Assembly (NCBI GenBank): GCA_028290665.1
Contig: JAQGJK010000003.1
Location: forward strand, 27,543 to 91,542
Direction of reading: 5' to 3'
DNA length: 64,000 nucleotides
Origin: Devosia sp.
Lineage (GTDB): Bacteria > Pseudomonadota > Alphaproteobacteria > Rhizobiales > Devosiaceae
Shown here: piece by piece, positions 45,623 through 53,718 of the stretch
Layout of the letters: each line of letters opens with the position of its first letter
Position numbering within the stretch: the stretch's first letter is position 1
Notes under the pieces: generated by a model
Databases searched by the model: none
The model's input: only the letters and a program-made list of their open reading frames with translations
What the model was told of the DNA's origin: nothing
Translations under genes and position numbers: made by a program

Positions 45623-46021
45623 TCAAAAACTCAGCGGTGAAGCAGACCCGAGCCGTGCCTGTCGACGCCGCCGCGTTTTTGGCGGGGCAAGTTCGAGCAG
45701 CGCGATGCGGCGCTGCAGGGCTGCCTCCGCTTCGGCGATGCGCAGTAGGGTATTGTCCAGGGCCACCTGCAAAGTGCTCTGTGACTGGCGTGAGGACCGA
45801 AATGCTCCCTCCTGAGGTTCGCTCTGCAGTTTCTGCATCAAATTGGCTCGCTCATCGCGTACCGTCTGCTGCATGACCCGAACTTCGACGAGAAGTTGCT
45901 CATACAGGGCCCGGTCCCGGTCTCGTTCGAGCATTCCGAACATGAATGTAACACGCAGTTGCCACTGACCAATCTGCTGACGCGTCTGAAAAACGAGCCG
46001 GTCGAACGCAGTAGTGATCAT
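45623..46021 (-). CDS. Coiled-coil hypothetical protein
   Basis: A 132-residue protein with a strongly helical, charged middle (DRALYEQLLVEVRVMQQTVRDE and DNTLLRIAEAEAALQRRIALLE) and an arginine-rich tail. No signal peptide or membrane helix. ATG 46021 has AGGA upstream. It diverges from the PepSY-like gene and shares the 121-bp intergenic region that holds a tandem TGWCAG box. I do not recognise the family. Confidence 0.55.
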   Translation of the reverse strand: MITTAFDRLVFQTRQQIGQWQLRVTFMFGMLERDRDRALYEQLLVEVRVMQQTVRDERANLMQKLQSEPQEGAFRSSRQSQSTLQVALDNTLLRIAEAEAALQRRIALLELAPPKTRRRRQARLGSASPLSF

Positions 46022-46088
46022 CGTCAGAGTTCCTGTGCCTGTGTGGCGAAGCTTATCGGAATATCGCTGTTCCGGACCTGATCGGAAT

Positions 46089-46109
46089 TGTCAGCGTTTT
46101 GTCAGCTTT
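46089..46109 (+). promoter_or_regulatory. Tandem TGTCAG box upstream of the PepSY/two-component operon
   Basis: TGTCAG at 46089-46094 and 46100-46105, exactly 11 bp apart (one helical turn), followed by CTTT and a TGTAAT -10-like box at 46115-46120. Direct repeats of this spacing are typical of OmpR/PhoP-family binding sites, so autoregulation by the downstream regulator is likely. A close copy lies at 48915-48935. Confidence 0.6.
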
Positions 46110-46142
46110 GGAACTGTAATCTTCCGTTCGTATTGAGGTGTA

Positions 46143-46733
46143 ATGCACTTACGCTCCCGGTTTTTCGCCATCATATCCACGGTTTTCATTAGCCTTCTTG
46201 GCGCGGCGACAGTCGAAGCCAGCGTGCCTGGATTCGCCGATCATCAATTTGTGACCGAGACACATACTGGTAGAGGCCTTGCGATTTTGCAGTTGGCGCA
46301 GGCTAAGGAAAAAACGGAAAAGGCCGAAAAGGCCGAAAAGGCTGAGAAGCCCGACAAGGATGAGAAGGCCGAGAAGGCTGAGAAGCCCGAAAAAACTGAA
46401 AAGTCAGAGGGCCCCGAGGCGCCTGCACAGTCGGGTCAGGTTAGCACCGGGACGCCCCCCGACACTGCGGACGGTGGCTCCGTCGCAGCTGCGGCCGACG
46501 ACCAGGCGCTGGACCAGCAGCAGGCGCTTGACGCCGTGGCGGTTGGCGATGCCCTGCCTCTTGCGAATATCGTCGAAGCCTTTACCGACGCCGGTCTCGG
46601 TGAGGTCATCGACGCCGACCTCGTAACTTTCAACGGCACACTGTTCTACCAGCTCCGGATTATCAATCCAGAAGGGGTCGTTAGGACCGTCTTTTACGAC
46701 GCCAAATCCGGCCAGGCCATCGAGGCCAACTAA
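46143..46733 (+). CDS. Exported Lys/Glu-repeat protein with PepSY-like domain
   Basis: A 196-residue exported protein. The signal peptide is about 1-27 (IISTVFISLLGAATVEA). A low-complexity AEK/EKPEK region spans about 55-90. A C-terminal PepSY-like domain of about 60 residues ends VTFNGTLFYQLRIINPEGVVRTVFYDAKSG. PepSY proteins adjoin PhoP/PhoQ-type two-component genes and are thought to modulate the kinase in the periplasm. Its stop overlaps the regulator start by 1 bp (TAATG). Confidence 0.8.
   Translation: MHLRSRFFAIISTVFISLLGAATVEASVPGFADHQFVTETHTGRGLAILQLAQAKEKTEKAEKAEKAEKPDKDEKAEKAEKPEKTEKSEGPEAPAQSGQVSTGTPPDTADGGSVAAAADDQALDQQQALDAVAVGDALPLANIVEAFTDAGLGEVIDADLVTFNGTLFYQLRIINPEGVVRTVFYDAKSGQAIEAN
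46308..46412 (+). repeat. Imperfect 9-bp tandem repeats coding Lys-Ala-Glu units
   Basis: Runs of AAGGCCGAA/AAGGCTGAG units encode alternating Lys, Ala/Pro and Glu in the PepSY-like protein. Slippage-prone, so copy number may vary between strains. Confidence 0.75.
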
Positions 46734-47398
46734 TGCGTGTTCTGATCGCCGAAGACGATCAGCGTCTTGCGGAGATCCTCCGCAGCGCCCTGACCACCGC
46801 CGGCTTCATTCCTGATGTGGTTGGCGATGGCGAGACCGTCTGGTTTCGAGGCGATACCGAACCTTACGACGCCATCATTCTCGATCTCGGCTTGCCGGTT
46901 CTCGACGGGCTGACGATTCTCAAGCGATGGCGTTCTGCCGGCTCGACCCTGCCGGTGCTTATCCTGACTGCCCGGGACGACTGGGAGGAACGTGTCGATG
47001 CCATCGAAGCCGGCGCGGATGATTATTTGGTCAAGCCTTTCCGGATGGAGGAGGTGCTCGCCCGCCTCCGGGCCATCATCCGTCGTGCGGCCGGCGCTGC
47101 CACCAATCGCTGGCGCTTTGCCGATCTGGTGCTCGACACCCGGCGCATGCAGGTGACGCGTGATGGCCTGCCCATAAACCTGACGCCGCAGGAATACCGG
47201 CTTGTCGCTTACCTCGTGCATCACCGGGGCGAGATCATTTCGCAACTCCAGTTGACCGAGCACATTTACGGTGACGATTTTGCGCGTGATCCCAACAGCA
47301 TTGAAGTGTTAGTCGGGCGGGTCCGAAAGCGCCTCGGCAGTGGCGTTATTAAAACTCGTCGCGGCTTCGGTTATTTTGTTGAAGAACCCGAATCGTGA
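46733..47398 (+). CDS. OmpR/PhoP-family response regulator
   Basis: A 221-residue regulator. The receiver has AEDD, phospho-acceptor Asp51 in IILDLGLPVLDG, LTARDD, and Lys in YLVKPF. The C-terminal winged helix (about 130-218) has TPQEYRLVAYLVHHRGE and the recognition helix SIEVLVGRVRKRLG. It overlaps the kinase gene by 4 bp. It probably binds the tandem TGWCAG boxes at 46089 and 48915. This arrangement with a PepSY-like partner resembles PhoP-type envelope or cation sensing. Confidence 0.92.
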   Translation: MRVLIAEDDQRLAEILRSALTTAGFIPDVVGDGETVWFRGDTEPYDAIILDLGLPVLDGLTILKRWRSAGSTLPVLILTARDDWEERVDAIEAGADDYLVKPFRMEEVLARLRAIIRRAAGAATNRWRFADLVLDTRRMQVTRDGLPINLTPQEYRLVAYLVHHRGEIISQLQLTEHIYGDDFARDPNSIEVLVGRVRKRLGSGVIKTRRGFGYFVEEPES

Positions 47399-48765
47399 AC
47401 TGGCGCTCGTTGCAGTTCCGGCTGCTCGCCGGAGCGATCGTATGGATTGCCATCGCGCTCCTCTTGGCCGGCCTGTTTATCTATCAAGTGTTTTTGGCCG
47501 ACCTCGACCGCCATCGGCAGGAAGATCTTGACGCCAGTCTGACCCGGCTGATTGCCGGCACCACGGTAGTGCCCACGCTGTTCGTCGATCCCCAGGCCTT
47601 GCCCGATTCCCGTTTCGAAGTGCCGCTTTCGGGCCTGTACTGGCAGGTGCGCGATACTGAAACCGGCGCGGTCGTCAGTTCGCGTTCGCTCTGGGATGGA
47701 GCGCTGATGCCCACCTCGGCGCTTGGCGCCGCCGGTCAGCGGCTGCTCAGCACCATCACCGGTCCGGGTGGCGAGTCGCTGGTGCTACTTAGCCGGCAGT
47801 TGCGCCTCGAATCGCCGAGCGGCCTGCGCAGCGTGGTGTTCGGCGTGGCTGAGCAACGTGACCTGCGCGACCCATTGGCGCGGCGCTTCGGCACGGATGT
47901 GGGCCTGGCGCTGCTTGCCGTCGGATTTGCCGTCGGCATTGCCGCCTGGCTTCAGGTTCGGCTCGGCCTGCAACCGTTGCGGAAGCTTCGCTCCGGACTC
48001 GAAGCCGTTCGGCTCGGCGAAACGCCACAACTGGCCGCGACCTATCCTCACGAAGTGTTGCCGCTGGTGCGCGAACTGAATTCGCTATTGCTGGCACATG
48101 AGGACAACGTCGTCTCGGCTCGACGCCGTGCCGCCGACCTTGCCCACAGCCTCAAGACGCCGCTCTCGGTGTTGCGCTCAACCGCCGAAAAGCTCCACGC
48201 TTCGGGCGATGATGCCAACGCCGCTGTAGTCGATCAACTCTGTGAGGAAATGCTGGGCAAGGTGACACTGCAGTTGCGTCTCGCCCGGTTGCGGCAACGC
48301 AATGTTGGCATCAGCCTGTCGGCATCGTTGACCACTGCACTTATTCGCACCGTCGCCATGCTTCGCAAGATCTCGGGCGGGGAGGCCATCCACTGGCGGC
48401 TCGCTCTCGACGCAGATATCTCGGTTGACATGGACCAGCATGACGTCATGGAACTCGTCGGCATCCTGCTCGACAATGCTGCTAAATGGGCTAACTCAGA
48501 AGTCACCGCAGCCTGCTACAGCGACGGAAAATCAGCGATGGTAACCATCGCCGATGATGGCCCCGGTCTATCGATCGAACAGATTGCGCTGATCGGTCAG
48601 CGCGGCGTCCGACTCGATGAAACTCGTCCCGGCGACGGCCTTGGCTTGGCGATTGCCAAGGAAATCATCGCCCTCAACCGTGGCGAAATGCAGTTTCACA
48701 GTCGACCAGGGGGAGGGCTCGAGGTAAGGCTGAAACTGCCGCTCGAAAATACGGATCGATCCTGA
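47395..48765 (+). CDS. PhoQ-like membrane histidine kinase
   Basis: A 456-residue kinase with TM1 at about 12-33. A periplasmic sensor domain spans about 35-168 and TM2 about 170-188. A HAMP-like segment follows (RLGLQPLRKLRSGLEAV). HisKA has His251 in DLAHSLKTPLSVL and HATPase_c has N-box LLDNAAKWAN, G1 DDGPGL and G2 GDGLGLAI. A GTG start overlaps the regulator stop by 4 bp. The HSLKTPL box is seen in PhoQ-type kinases. The signal may be relayed by the PepSY-like protein. Confidence 0.9.
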   Translation: MNWRSLQFRLLAGAIVWIAIALLLAGLFIYQVFLADLDRHRQEDLDASLTRLIAGTTVVPTLFVDPQALPDSRFEVPLSGLYWQVRDTETGAVVSSRSLWDGALMPTSALGAAGQRLLSTITGPGGESLVLLSRQLRLESPSGLRSVVFGVAEQRDLRDPLARRFGTDVGLALLAVGFAVGIAAWLQVRLGLQPLRKLRSGLEAVRLGETPQLAATYPHEVLPLVRELNSLLLAHEDNVVSARRRAADLAHSLKTPLSVLRSTAEKLHASGDDANAAVVDQLCEEMLGKVTLQLRLARLRQRNVGISLSASLTTALIRTVAMLRKISGGEAIHWRLALDADISVDMDQHDVMELVGILLDNAAKWANSEVTAACYSDGKSAMVTIADDGPGLSIEQIALIGQRGVRLDETRPGDGLGLAIAKEIIALNRGEMQFHSRPGGGLEVRLKLPLENTDRS

Positions 48766-48799
48766 AGCCGCTGACGCGTCGCCTTGCTCCAATAAGAAG

Positions 48800-48830
48800 G
48801 TGCCGGGCGTGGAGGTCGACCGCCCGGCAC
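48800..48830 (+). terminator. Terminator-like hairpin after the kinase gene
   Basis: GTGCCGGGCG (48800-48809) and CGCCCGGCAC (48821-48830) form a perfect 10-bp stem with an 11-nt loop, 35 bp past the kinase stop. No long T tract follows. Confidence 0.6.
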
Positions 48831-48914
48831 TCCTGCTTCAGTTGCAGACCACAGGGTCGCAGGGTCACATAGTTGCACACCTAGGTAACCCGGCGAGCGA
48901 TAGAGCACCGCTCC

Positions 48915-48935
48915 TGACAGTTCGCTGACAGCTTT
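48915..48935 (+). promoter_or_regulatory. Second tandem TGACAG box
   Basis: TGACAG at 48915-48920 and 48926-48931, again 11 bp apart and followed by CTTT, like the element at 46089. It lies upstream of a tiny membrane-peptide frame and is a candidate target of the PhoP-like regulator. Confidence 0.5.
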
Positions 48936-49034
48936 TTCCAGCGCAGTTTCAGAAACTTCACGTTCTCTGCGACCATGAAACAAAACCCCGTCAACCGCTG
49001 TTCTAGCCGCAACATGCATCAGGCGGGGCTTAAA

Positions 49035-49115
49035 ATGGTACGCATCAGTCTTATTTCGCTCTACATCGCTTCACTTGGCATCATCGCCTTGGCTTATGCC
49101 GGGCTACCAGTGTGA
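49035..49115 (+). CDS. Putative 26-residue membrane peptide
   Basis: MVRISLISLYIASLGIIALA followed by YAGLPV: one hydrophobic segment long enough to span the membrane. The ribosome site AGGCGGGG (49021-49028) is 6 bases before ATG 49035. In-frame ATGs at 49014 and 48975 would extend it to 33 or 46 residues but lack ribosome sites. It sits 100 bp after the TGACAG tandem box, hinting that it belongs to the PhoP-like regulon as a small regulator or stress peptide. Conservation must decide. Confidence 0.35.
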   Translation: MVRISLISLYIASLGIIALAYAGLPV

Positions 49116-49129
49116 GGCTTCGAACCCGA

Positions 49130-49537
49130 CTACTTCGTGGTCGTCGGCGCCGCAACGCAGGCGGGAAACTCGCCCTCGGGGCCGGTACCTTTGATAAGCT
49201 TGGCGGTAAGTGACGTTTTGTCCGCAGCTTCCGATAGTAGCAGCGTACTGCGGAGCTCCTCGTCGTGGCCGCTGGCGCAGCTGATACCGACTTCAAAACC
49301 CGGTGCGCCGGCTTCGGTGGTTACGTCCTTGACCGACGTAAACGGACACACGCCGCCTTCGAAACGGATTTCCTTGGTGTTGAAGCCAATAGTCTCCTCG
49401 GGGGACGCAGTAGACGCCATTCCGAGTTCGAGCGCGCAACCGCCCTCGGTCCCGTAGAGAGCCGTTAGTGGCACCTCAACGGCAAAAACCCCGGTAGTGA
49501 ACAGGCCAAAAGTCAGTGCGATTAGTGACGTACGCAT
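49130..49537 (-). CDS. Exported hypothetical protein
   Basis: A 135-residue protein with a signal peptide (SLIALTFGLFTTGVFA) and four mature-part cysteines (GGCALELG, GGVCPFTS, ISCASGHD, PACVAAP) that could form two disulfides. ATG 49537 follows AAGGA. It diverges from the neighbouring exported gene at 49684. I do not recognise the family; it reads as a small soluble periplasmic protein. Confidence 0.7.
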   Translation of the reverse strand: MRTSLIALTFGLFTTGVFAVEVPLTALYGTEGGCALELGMASTASPEETIGFNTKEIRFEGGVCPFTSVKDVTTEAGAPGFEVGISCASGHDEELRSTLLLSEAADKTSLTAKLIKGTGPEGEFPACVAAPTTTK

Positions 49538-49683
49538 GTGATATCCTTAGAAACAACATGTTGGGGACGGAAGACGTCGATTTCAACGCGTCCAAGCTGT
49601 CCGGCTGCTGTGGAAGTCTGTGTGGATTGGAACACTTCAGCGTCTCGGAGGTTGCGCTGAACCAACGACGGAGGAAAGTGAAA

Positions 49684-50145
49684 ATGAGGAATAATTTCGT
49701 TCTCAGCATGGCGATCTTGACAGGTTTGGCCATGCCCAACTTGAGTTTGGCGCAGGCTACGACGTCGACTGACCCTGCTGCGCCAACCGAAGAAAACGCG
49801 GCAAGCAGCGATGTTTCGGCCACGAAAGAAGGCGCCGCAGTCTCAGAGTTTACCCCTGAGATGGTCGATCCGGCAGACCCCTTTGGCGAGATTGATGTAA
49901 CCTCGGCAGGGACCACTCAGGCTGAATCGAGTGCATTTTTTGCCACCTTGACCGAGGGCCAGCAAGTCGAATTAGGCATGCGGTGTGCGGTGATTCTCAA
50001 TCCGGTACATCAGGAACGCTATGCCGAGGAGACTGCGTCGGTCCTCTGTCGCAATCTTCTCGCAGCAGAGTTGATTGCCCCTCCCGAGGACGCCGAGCCG
50101 ACTGCAACCGACGTCACCACCCCGGTGACTCCTGCCACCAAGTAA
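49684..50145 (+). CDS. Exported hypothetical protein
   Basis: A 153-residue protein with a signal peptide (NNFVLSMAILTGLAMPNLSLAQ). A Thr/Ala/Pro-rich linker leads to a compact region with two cysteines (ELGMRCAVILNP and ASVLCRNLL), then a TPVTP-rich tail. The start at ATG 49684 has GGAGGA upstream; the frame is open to 49516 but lacks a signal there. Function unknown; the layout suggests a small anchored or periplasmic protein. Confidence 0.7.
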   Translation: MRNNFVLSMAILTGLAMPNLSLAQATTSTDPAAPTEENAASSDVSATKEGAAVSEFTPEMVDPADPFGEIDVTSAGTTQAESSAFFATLTEGQQVELGMRCAVILNPVHQERYAEETASVLCRNLLAAELIAPPEDAEPTATDVTTPVTPATK

Positions 50146-50162
50146 ACGTTGGTGAATTAAAT

Positions 50163-50190
50163 GCCGCCCGCGTTTCGTAGCGCGGGCGGC
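50163..50190. terminator. Bidirectional terminator hairpin
   Basis: GCCGCCCGCG and CGCGGGCGGC form a perfect 10-bp stem with an 8-nt loop. On the minus strand it is followed by ATTTAATTC, a T-rich tail. It separates the convergent exported protein gene and Rieske gene. Confidence 0.7.
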
Positions 50191-50202
50191 TCCATACGTG
50201 GC

Positions 50203-50829
50203 CTAGCGATCGTCTTCTCCGACCATGTCACCGCCAATGCGCGAATCGAATTCGCTGGCGACCGACAGTTTTCCGTCAACAACGGTAAGGCTTAGCTGGG
50301 GCAACTTTCGCCGCGCCGGGCCATGGGCGACTTCACCGTTTTTCGTGGGATCGAAGCGCGACCCGTGGCAATCGCACTTGATCAACGGACCCTCGAGCTC
50401 CGAGGATACCGGGCAGCCCGCATGGGTGCAGATAACATTGAACGCCAGCACTCCTTCACCGGCCCGCGCCTTGGTTTCCTCGGGCAGCGTGTCGGGTTCG
50501 TAGCGCAGCAACATCAGGCTGTTGTCGAAATCTCCGTTCCGCACGATCCCGTCGGGCGACATTGCCCAAGCGTCGAACGGATTGGCGTTAAGTCGGACAT
50601 CGGCCGGTGTCAGCGGCGTTGTGCCGTTCGCCGAGACGATGAAATCGCCAGGCTGCGGGCGCATGGCTTCCGGCGCGTCCTGTCCAAACACCGAACTGAC
50701 ACTGCTCAGGCCGGCAAGTCCGGCCACGCCGGCAACGCCCCTGAGCACGGCTCGGCGACTGACGCAGGCGCAGTTGCACGATTGTTGCGCCTCGGCTGAT
50801 TGATTGAGTTCGTTGATGACGTCTGCCAC
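50203..50829 (-). CDS. Tat-exported Rieske [2Fe-2S] protein
   Basis: A 208-residue protein. A Tat-type leader (SRRAVLRGVAGVAGLAGLSS) has twin arginines at 25-26. The Rieske domain (about 95-200) carries CTHAGC and CDCHGSRFD, which hold both Cys-His pairs for a [2Fe-2S] cluster. GTG 50829 is the start, with AGAGGA six bases upstream; the open frame to 51060 lacks this. Unlike a bc1 Rieske it has no quinol-type hinge and stands alone, so it probably serves as a periplasmic electron carrier. It diverges from the PQQ dehydrogenase gene, with 312 bp between the two start codons, which invites a link. Confidence 0.85.
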   Translation of the reverse strand: MADVINELNQSAEAQQSCNCACVSRRAVLRGVAGVAGLAGLSSVSSVFGQDAPEAMRPQPGDFIVSANGTTPLTPADVRLNANPFDAWAMSPDGIVRNGDFDNSLMLLRYEPDTLPEETKARAGEGVLAFNVICTHAGCPVSSELEGPLIKCDCHGSRFDPTKNGEVAHGPARRKLPQLSLTVVDGKLSVASEFDSRIGGDMVGEDDR

Positions 50830-51141
50830 GTTCAGTCCTCTCTGATACTTTTCTGAAACCGAAACCCAGCGAAGCGAATCTCGCCGTGTTGGTCTGATTT
50901 GTCTGGCGGTGCTCTCGGCAGTTCGGGAGATGAAACCGACCGGGGCTTCCGCTTCGCCTGCGTTTACAATCCCCGGTTCGGTATACGGTTGCTCTCGGCA
51001 AAGCGCACTAGTCCGAAAAGCCAACTCTCCGTGAGTTGACAGCGCTAACCAATAGGTCAAATCTTTCGGTCCCCAGATGGGACTAGGTCGCCGCCCATAC
51101 CGGAAATTCTATCTGGAGGCGGCGCGGGAGAGGAAACAGCA

Positions 51142-52920
51142 ATGTTATTACGGCGAATGAGTGCCTGCCTGTTAGCGGGGGCGATGATTTTTTCAGGATC
51201 CGCCTTCGCTGCGGATGTGACCGCAGAGAGATTACTGAATGCCGACGCCGAGCCCGGCAACTGGCTGATGGTGCATCGCAGCTATGATGCACATCGCTTC
51301 AGCCCGCTCGACGAGATCAGCAAGGAAAATGTCGCTGATCTGAAGATCGCTTTTGTCACGCAGTTCGATCTCGCATCGGCCGGCGGCCGCTACGCCTCGG
51401 CGCGCAACGAAGGCACGCCGCTGGTTGAAGATGGCTTCATGTACGTGCAGGCTGGCTGGAGCCGCATCTACAAGGTCGACGTTACCGATGGAAAATTCGG
51501 CAAGATCGTCTGGAAAGTCGATCCCGAAGTCGATCGCCAGTTCATCTCGGATGCAACCTGCTGCGGCGCTGAAAACCGCGGCATTGCACTCTGGCATGAC
51601 GACGTGATCGCCCTGACGCTCGACGGTCGCGTCATGTCCGTCAACAAGGACACTGGCGAAATCAACTGGGAAACCCAGCAGGCCGACAAGGCCCGGGCTG
51701 AGAGCTTCACCGTGGCGCCGCTGGTCATTGGCGACGTCGCGATCTACGGACCTGCCGGTGGCGAATATGGCATCCGCGGCTGGCTTGAGGCGATTAACCT
51801 CAAGGACGGCACCGTGAAATGGCGCACTTACCTGATCCCGGAACCCGGCCAGCCCGGCAGCGAGACCTGGAAGCGTGCGGATACCTGGAAAACCGGTGGT
51901 GCTTCCATCTGGCAGACCGGCAGCTATGACCCGAAGGGTGGCCTGACCTATTGGGGCACCGGTAACCCGGCGCCGCAGATCGATGCCGAATATCGTCCGG
52001 GCGACAACCTCTATGCCTCCAGCCTCGTCGCGCTCGACCCCGAGACCGGCGAAATGAAGTGGCATTTCCAGTTCACGCCCAACGACCCCTATGACTATGA
52101 CGAAATCGGCGAAACCCAGTTGATCCAGACCGACGATGGTCTGATCGCCTGGCGCGCCGCGCGCAATGGCTTCAGCTACTCGTTCGATCCCACCGATGGT
52201 GAGATGCACTATGCTGCGGCCTATGTTGATGAAGTCAACTGGACGACCGGTATCGACCAGAAGACCGGCCTGCCGAACGAATACGACCCGGCCGCCGATC
52301 TGCAGAAGTATGTCGCCGGCACCGTTGGTACCCGCGATACCCTCCCGGGCATCTATTGCCCGACCCTGGGTGGTGGCAAGAACTGGCAGCCGGCTGCGTA
52401 CAGCCCGGAAACCAAACTGGCCTACATCACGTCGAACGAAGGCTGCTCCGCCTATCTGCCGACCGCTGCTCCCAATCCCAGCATCACCGGTGGCGACTAC
52501 AACGTCGCGACCGCTCAGCAGGAATGGAACGGACGTCTGCCCGCGCCAGAAGGTACCGAACTCCCGGCACCGCAGTCCGGCTCGGTCATCGCCGTCGACC
52601 CCATCACCGGCGAAGTGAAGGGCAAAGTCCACATGCCCGCACGCGGTAACGGCATGCTCGCCACCGCTGGCGGCCTGGTGTTCATGTCTGACCGCGCTGG
52701 TTGGATGTATGCCTATGACGATACTACGCTCGAACAACTCTGGTCGTTCAATGTCGGCACCTCGCTTGGTTCGCCGCCGATGAGCTACGCCGTCGATGGC
52801 AAGCAGTACATCGCCGTACTTGCTGGCGCTGCACCGAGCACCGCCCAGATCGAAGTTGAGCCGGCGCTGGCGTTCTTTACGCCGACGGATGCGCTGTTCG
52901 TCTTCGCCCTGCCTGAGTAA
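51142..52920 (+). CDS. PQQ-dependent alcohol dehydrogenase, lanthanide-type signature
   Basis: A 592-residue periplasmic quinoprotein with a signal peptide of about 1-23 (ending AFA). The eight-bladed propeller carries Cys140-Cys141 (the vicinal disulfide next to PQQ), Glu208 in GGEYGIRGW and Asn275 in WGTGNPAPQ. The catalytic Asp318 lies in NDPYDYDEIG, with Asp320 two residues on, the DxD pattern linked to lanthanide coordination in XoxF-type enzymes. Other blades carry W-motifs such as ALDPETGEMKWHF. No fused cytochrome c. The likely role is oxidation of an alcohol in the periplasm; XoxG and XoxJ are absent. Confidence 0.9.
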   Translation: MLLRRMSACLLAGAMIFSGSAFAADVTAERLLNADAEPGNWLMVHRSYDAHRFSPLDEISKENVADLKIAFVTQFDLASAGGRYASARNEGTPLVEDGFMYVQAGWSRIYKVDVTDGKFGKIVWKVDPEVDRQFISDATCCGAENRGIALWHDDVIALTLDGRVMSVNKDTGEINWETQQADKARAESFTVAPLVIGDVAIYGPAGGEYGIRGWLEAINLKDGTVKWRTYLIPEPGQPGSETWKRADTWKTGGASIWQTGSYDPKGGLTYWGTGNPAPQIDAEYRPGDNLYASSLVALDPETGEMKWHFQFTPNDPYDYDEIGETQLIQTDDGLIAWRAARNGFSYSFDPTDGEMHYAAAYVDEVNWTTGIDQKTGLPNEYDPAADLQKYVAGTVGTRDTLPGIYCPTLGGGKNWQPAAYSPETKLAYITSNEGCSAYLPTAAPNPSITGGDYNVATAQQEWNGRLPAPEGTELPAPQSGSVIAVDPITGEVKGKVHMPARGNGMLATAGGLVFMSDRAGWMYAYDDTTLEQLWSFNVGTSLGSPPMSYAVDGKQYIAVLAGAAPSTAQIEVEPALAFFTPTDALFVFALPE

Positions 52921-52926
52921 CACTCT

Positions 52927-52952
52927 GGCGGCGGGGGTCTGCCCCCGCCGCC
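52927..52952 (+). terminator. Terminator-like hairpin after the PQQ dehydrogenase
   Basis: GGCGGCGGGGG and CCCCCGCCGCC form a perfect 11-bp stem with a TCTG loop, 6 bp past the stop. The absence of a T tract leaves room for read-through into the next gene. Confidence 0.6.
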
Positions 52953-52983
52953 ATTCTGGCGCCACCAAATTCAAGAGCACATC

Positions 52984-53718
52984 GTGTTAAAACGTTTTGT
53001 CAGGCTCGCCTGTCTCTTCCTGCTTTCGACCGCCGCGGTCACCGCCGCCGACGAGCCGATTGAGTTTACCCCGGAATTTCGAACCCTCAGCCTTGGTCTG
53101 ACCGCCACCGAGTTGCCGACGGAAGGCTATGAGGCCTTTGCCTGCGGCAGCAATGGCGGCCCGCCTCTCGAAAAGCTTTCCGGCTGGGTCGATTATATGC
53201 GCTGCCAGCCTGACGCGATGGGGCTGCACGAAGTCTATGTCGAATTCGGACGCCGCGCCGGCCAACTGTCGGACCTGTTCCGCGATCAGTATGAGGAAGA
53301 ACTCTGGATTCAGAAGTTCTCCGGTACCCGCATGGCCAACCACCCTGTTGTGCTGTCGCTGTTGTTCGACGACGAAGGCGTTGTGCGCGGCTTCCGTGCC
53401 GTAACCGACGATCGCGCCCCCACCGAAGATCGCGGCCGCGCTTACCTGCTGCGATTTGCGATTTTCCCGATGTACGGCGAATCCGAATTTGCGTGTGTCG
53501 ATCGACCACCCGCACCGGGCGAGACCGGCGTTGGCGACACCTATCTCAACCAGGTTTGCACCCGGGATTTCGAGGGAAAGCACATCCGCATCGAGGCACA
53601 TTTCTTCCGCAAGCCGGGCCAGACCGGCATGGACGAGCACGGCATGTATATGGCCGGACAATATGAAAGCTTGACCCGTTGGGAAGTTTACGACGCCCGC
53701 TTGCCAAACCTCCCATGA
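52984..53718 (+). CDS. Exported hypothetical protein
   Basis: A 244-residue protein with a signal peptide (LKRFVRLACLFLLSTAAVTAA). The mature part has four cysteines (AFACGSNGG, MRCQPD, FACVDRP, QVCTRDF) that could form disulfides and an ELSDLFRDQYEEELW-type helix. GTG 52984 is the start. The ATGA overlap with the pentapeptide gene makes them a translational pair. Position after the dehydrogenase suggests an accessory role but no family is recognised. Confidence 0.7.
   Translation: MLKRFVRLACLFLLSTAAVTAADEPIEFTPEFRTLSLGLTATELPTEGYEAFACGSNGGPPLEKLSGWVDYMRCQPDAMGLHEVYVEFGRRAGQLSDLFRDQYEEELWIQKFSGTRMANHPVVLSLLFDDEGVVRGFRAVTDDRAPTEDRGRAYLLRFAIFPMYGESEFACVDRPPAPGETGVGDTYLNQVCTRDFEGKHIRIEAHFFRKPGQTGMDEHGMYMAGQYESLTRWEVYDARLPNLP

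Noticed and set aside
46308..46412. CRISPR-like short repeats
   Set aside because: The 9-bp units are contiguous coding repeats for Lys/Glu residues without spacers.
50829..51060. N-terminal extension of the Rieske protein
   Set aside because: Extension has no Tat signal position or ribosome site; AGAGGA precedes GTG 50829.
51232..52980. 582-residue minus-strand frame opposite the PQQ dehydrogenase
   Set aside because: Antisense shadow; no family character, and the plus-strand gene has all quinoprotein motifs.
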